Part shown: one piece after another, positions 60,941 to 64,000 of the stretch | How the letters are laid out: each line of letters starts with the position of its first letter | How positions within the stretch are numbered: the stretch's first letter is position 1 | Source: Plazaster borealis | Taxonomy: Eukaryota > Echinodermata > Asteroidea > Forcipulatida > Labidiasteridae | NCBI GenBank assembly: GCA_021014325.1 | Contig: CM037462.1 | Span: 8,600,501-8,664,500 of the forward strand | Reading direction: 5' to 3' | DNA length: 64,000 nucleotides | The notes under the pieces: model-generated | Databases searched by the model: none | The model's input: the letters and a program-made list of their open reading frames with translations, nothing else | What the model was told of the DNA's origin: nothing | Made by a program: the position numbers and the translations under genes

Positions 60941-61327
60941 AACATTTTCGTACACGTTTGGTAATTACTCTGATAATTAATGGCAATAAAAACCTACTTG
61001 AAGTCCAGCAGCTTTGGATAGTATAATGTATTTTGAGAGACTTTTCACTTCGAAGTACTGCGGTTTGGGAAAAATATATCACTTGTTATCCCCCAAAACA
61101 TTTGAATCTGAGAAGCGTTACCGTAACGCTTCTCAGAGTGCGATTCCAATGCAGATTATTCTTCCTGCGTGGACATAACCGCTCCAGATTTCCGGCAATA
61201 TCTCAAAAACGCTACCACCTTTTGAAATGAAATTTTGCCCAGGTTAGTTTTATGGTATATATCTACAACTATATTGGTTTGAAACAAACAGTAGGCTCCA
61301 ATTACCAACCGTGTACGATGCCTTTAT
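60941..61327 (-). mobile_element. TTAA-flanked MITE, subgroup 2, copy 10
   Basis: Inverted relative of 22136-22533. Left end degraded (ATTTTCGTACACGTTTGG); right end GTGTACGATGCCTTTATA. Centre TCTGAGAAGCGTTA, CCG-type spacer, TAACGCTTCTCAGA at 61107-61137. Confidence 0.8.
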
Positions 61328-61437
61328 ACATGCTCAACGTTATCTGATAAAACGAAAACCACCTTTTGCGTTGTTTTCACCAACACGAGCCCGTCTCATT
61401 CTAATGGAACTGAATCACAGGTTGGTGGCGTGGTGTC

Positions 61438-61443
61438 TTTATT
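61438..61443 (-). terminator. AATAAA polyadenylation signal (putative)
   Basis: TTTATT on the plus strand is AATAAA on the minus strand, 58 bp beyond the stop of the small frame at 61502-61609. Such words are frequent by chance in AT-rich DNA; spacing is the only support. Confidence 0.3.
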
Positions 61444-61501
61444 GAAAACTACAAAACGCAAATGAATTTACACTTCCAGAAACCAATGATGTGTTAGCCC
61501 A

Positions 61502-61609
61502 TTAAGACGTGATCGACTGCCGATGACGAACCAGGGCCTGTCTCGACAGCTTGGTGATGGGGAAGACGCGTGTGCGGACATAATCTCTGCACATAATGAC
61601 GGAAAGCAT
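61502..61609 (-). CDS. hypothetical 35-codon frame, possible terminal exon
   Basis: I do not recognise the product. From the ATG at 61609 the minus strand encodes 35 residues (starting MLSVIMCRDYVRTRVFPITK), basic and with few acidic residues, somewhat like a mitochondrial targeting peptide. The same frame is open upstream to about 61690 without an ATG, so it may instead be part of a terminal exon. Third positions are mostly G or C in AT-rich surroundings, which favours coding. The stop is followed by AATAAA, and ETS-like (61670-61677) and YY1-like (61708-61715) motifs lie upstream, as in small housekeeping genes. A longer alternative frame (61494-61691, GTG start) overlaps in another register. 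It could be a processed-gene remnant. Confidence 0.25.
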   Translation of the reverse strand: MLSVIMCRDYVRTRVFPITKLSRQALVRHRQSITS

Positions 61610-61669
61610 GTCCACCGTCCGCCAGTGGATGACTATCTTGATCCGACTTGACCGCCAGAGGGCTTTGGG

Positions 61670-61715
61670 ACTTCCGGATTTGTAATTTCACGGAATATTT
61701 TTGTCTAAATGGCGG
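61670..61715 (-). promoter_or_regulatory. ETS- and YY1-like motifs (putative promoter)
   Basis: On the minus strand CCGCCATTT (61707-61715) matches the YY1 core and CCGGAAGT (61670-61677) the ETS core. Their pairing just upstream of the small frame suggests a TATA-less promoter; inferred from motifs alone. Confidence 0.25.
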
Positions 61716-61804
61716 ATGAGGTCATTCAATTAACAGGTCTTATGGTTACGCTTGTCAAATTGATAAAGTACATGGCAATGCTCGTACAAGAAGTACGGCG
61801 TAGC

Positions 61805-62570
61805 CTACTCAACCTGTAACCCTACTCGTACTCCAGCAGTACTTGAATATTTTATTCTGTTCTCGTACTCGTACTAGTACTATAATACTTAATTCTGTAC
61901 TCGTAACTTATAGTAGTACTCGAATACTTCATTATGTTCTCGCACTCATACCATAGTAATATAAAACTCTATTCTGTACTCGTTACTCATACTAGTGCTC
62001 GAATACTTCATTCTGTTCTCGCACTGGTACTAATACTTCATTCTGTACTCGTAACTCATACTGCAGCACTCGAATACTTCATTATGTTCTCGCATTCGTA
62101 CTATAATACTATACAACTCTATTCTGTACTCGTAACTCGTTCTAATACTCGAATACTTCATTCTGTTATCGTACTCGCACTATAATACTTCATTCTGTAC
62201 TCGTAACTTGTACTAGTACTCGAATACTCGAGTTGTACTCGACTACTCGAGTACTTTGTTATTTACTCGTAACTCGTACTTGTATTACACTTATTATGTA
62301 CCCGCATTTGTACTATTACTCGAATACTTAGTTTAGTCTGTATCCGTACTCGTTCTTTATTCTGTACATGTAACTCGTACTTGTAATCTAGTACTGTATT
62401 ATTTACCCGTGCTCGTACTAGTACTCGAGTACTTTTTGTGTGCCCGTACTCGTATACTATAGTACTCGAGTTAGTCTATACTCGTAACTCGTTACTTGAG
62501 TTCTTTGTTCTGTACAAATTTGTACCCGTATACTTTTTCTCACCTAAGTCGTAGGTCTACTCGTACTCAT
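61805..62570 (+). repeat. degenerate TACTCG satellite
   Basis: About 770 bp of irregular repeats of TACTCGTACT, CTCGAATACTTCATTCTGT and ACTCGTAACTCGTACTAGT. Unit length varies, and some longer periods are visible around the ATACTTCATT word. The plus-strand frame at 61934-62185 is made of this repeat. Confidence 0.9.
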
Positions 62571-62751
62571 GGAAATATACTCAACGACAACTATGTCAAC
62601 CACAAATTTAGTAATTGGTTAGGGAAGTCTTAACTTCATTGGGACAAACAAAAATACTAGGCCTCTACTAAAAAAACAAAACCCTTAGACCAAAGTTTAT
62701 TCAGATCGGGGTTGTATTTTTTGGGGTCAGTCTCACCCAAGATATCTTGGT

Positions 62752-62877
62752 CCGATTTCACAAAGAGATAAGACTAGTTAGGACCAGTAACTGGTCTTAA
62801 CTTAAGACTAGTCCTATCTCTTAGCATTGCCTATGGGACTAGTCCTAAGTTAGGAAGAGTTTTGAGAAATCGACCCC
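62752..62877. mobile_element. GACTAGTCCTAA palindromic MITE
   Basis: GATTTCACAAAGAGATAAGA on the left and AGTTTTGAGAAATCGACCCC on the right, with repeated AAGACTAGTCCTA/TAGGACTAGT words inside. This MITE layout is widespread in marine invertebrate genomes (general knowledge). The AAGATATCTTGG word just left may belong to it. Confidence 0.7.
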
Positions 62878-63440
62878 AGGTCAGACAGACCAGTTATTTT
62901 GGGTAGAAGAAATGACCAGGATACCCGAACAGATTAACACAGACTTCGTGTCAACACTCAAACCGAAAGGGGGCTTGGAGAGCAAGTCCAAGATAAAGGC
63001 AGGTTTGAATAATTAAATGAAAATTGTATGGATTGGTTTTCCTCAGGCATTTTTTTACCAATTACAAACCACCCATACAGGCCCCATGCAGTTCAGCCTC
63101 GAACATTAATGTAGTCATATTACAGATTATAACTACATCGCATACTTCATTATAGTACCATCACTTACGCCAGACATCAACCCGTGAATATCATAGCTCA
63201 AGGTGACTCTGCCTTTCGGTGAAAACGAGATGACTTAAATCAATACACGCAGGTTTCGCGTGTAAAAATAATACTCCACCGAGGCCGCGGAGGAAATAGA
63301 TTGGCGGCTCTTCATCTAGATCTTGAAGAGCAAAGGTCCACGAAGTGACCTGTTCAATAATACACTTTATTTGACGGGATGATTGCATCGGGGACTATAG
63401 AAACACTTTGTTTTGTTTTACCTCCGATATATACCGTTGT
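62878..63440. other. unassigned DNA
   Basis: No gene or repeat supported. Confidence 0.4.
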
Positions 63441-63442
63441 GC

Positions 63443-63505
63443 GATAAGCACTGTTTAATCAATGATAAGCACTGTTTAATCAGTGATAAGCATTGTTTAA
63501 TCAGT
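63443..63505 (+). repeat. 21-bp tandem repeat, three units
   Basis: GATAAGCACTGTTTAATCA with two further bases repeats at 63443, 63464 and 63485, with one substitution in the third unit. It sits directly before the SINE head. Confidence 0.9.
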
Positions 63506-63800
63506 GCTGTCATGCTCTCAGATCGGTTCAGTGATTTCTTCAACTGACTATCAACTCTGTGGACCCCGGTTCGAATCCCGAACCAGAGCCTTACATGTGG
63601 ATTGAGTTTTCAGTCCCTATACCTAGGCCCGAGTTCAAGGCTATGCCTACCGCGGACGTCCGCGTCTATAGACCATAGAACTAATGTGCTTTACAGGGTG
63701 CCATAAGCGCATAATTCCGCGGTAGTGCCATGAAATTGGACCCTGATTTCGTGGGTTTGTCCTATTTGGGATTTTCCTCCCACATCTAAAAATGAAATTT
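63506..63800 (+). repeat. tRNA-derived SINE
   Basis: B box CCGGTTCGAATCCCGAACC at 63566-63584, followed by CAGAGCCTTACATGTGGATT, GAGTTTTCAGTCCCTA and GGGATTTTCCTCCCACATCT. The A box is weak. This tail layout is familiar from echinoderm-type SINEs (general knowledge). Confidence 0.6.
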
Positions 63801-64000
63801 CTTCATCGTCTTCTCTACACAGGTATTTTGAGACCTACGAGTTAAAGTACTTTTGGTCACTTCTGGGAGTCCATTGGTGTTCATCAGAAAGATATAGTAA
63901 TAGTAACTTATTTTGAGAAAATAGCGATGCGATTGTTAATGTTTCGTCAAGGGTTTTTGTGTATACGTTCCTTCATTACGGTAACATATTGCGATTAGGC

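Noticed and set aside
22234..61230. Matching open frames of about 65 codons in the MITEs at 22136 and 60941
   Set aside because: N- and C-terminal parts match only because the elements match; the middle is frame-shifted between copies, so there is no sign of selection for a protein.
61934..62185. 83-codon frame
   Set aside because: Made entirely of the TACTCG satellite.

Overview
This window looks like gene-poor, non-coding nuclear DNA from a metazoan, most likely an echinoderm and possibly a sea star. The basis is the AT-rich composition, the density of short palindromic transposons (MITEs) and tRNA-derived SINEs, and repeat families that I associate from general knowledge with echinoderm genomes. 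No species can be fixed from the sequence alone. I found no operons, bacterial genes, viral genes or CRISPR arrays, and no intact transposase or reverse transcriptase.

Coding content is minimal. No open frame exceeds about 160 codons, most of the longer ones lack an ATG, and many lie in low-complexity or repeat DNA. Two short frames merit listing at low confidence. One is an ATG-started 107-codon frame at 33098-33421 with a coding-like base pattern and a possible splice donor at its end. The other is a small minus-strand frame at 61502-61609, with ETS- and YY1-like motifs upstream and an AATAAA signal just downstream. The rest reads as intergenic or long-intron DNA.

Layout. 0-9 kb: a tRNA-like SINE head, one TTAA-flanked MITE, a pair of X-box-like palindromes, a 530-bp repeat carrying CRE-like sites, and an AAGTCGACTT-rich repeat. 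9-13 kb: low-complexity AAAC DNA, a decayed minisatellite split by a CACTGC-ended MITE, a CGGCTA-rich palindromic MITE and an old SINE. 13.3-14.9 kb: a tandemly duplicated tRNA-SINE with interleaved inverted repeats. 15-25 kb: scattered MITEs. 25.5-26.7 kb: a SINE followed by a clean 62+68-bp higher-order minisatellite. 27-38 kb: more MITEs, a decayed minisatellite interrupted by a TTAA MITE, a 123-bp near-perfect palindrome, and the 107-codon frame between AT-rich direct repeats. 38-45 kb: a 486-bp terminal-inverted-repeat element, the second CRE-containing repeat, and a roughly 650-bp element whose inverted relative lies at 57.3-57.8 kb. 45-60 kb: mostly unassigned, with dispersed repeats. 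60-64 kb: a minisatellite relic, a hairpin MITE, the small minus-strand frame, a TACTCG satellite, another palindromic MITE and a SINE.

The most interesting structure is the TTAA MITE family. Ten copies keep related ends, and all carry a palindrome close to the element's midpoint (imperfect in one copy), but its sequence differs between subgroups. Next come a minisatellite family seen as one fresh array and four decayed loci, two of which host a MITE, and the fold-back rearrangement around the SINE array at 13.3-14.9 kb.
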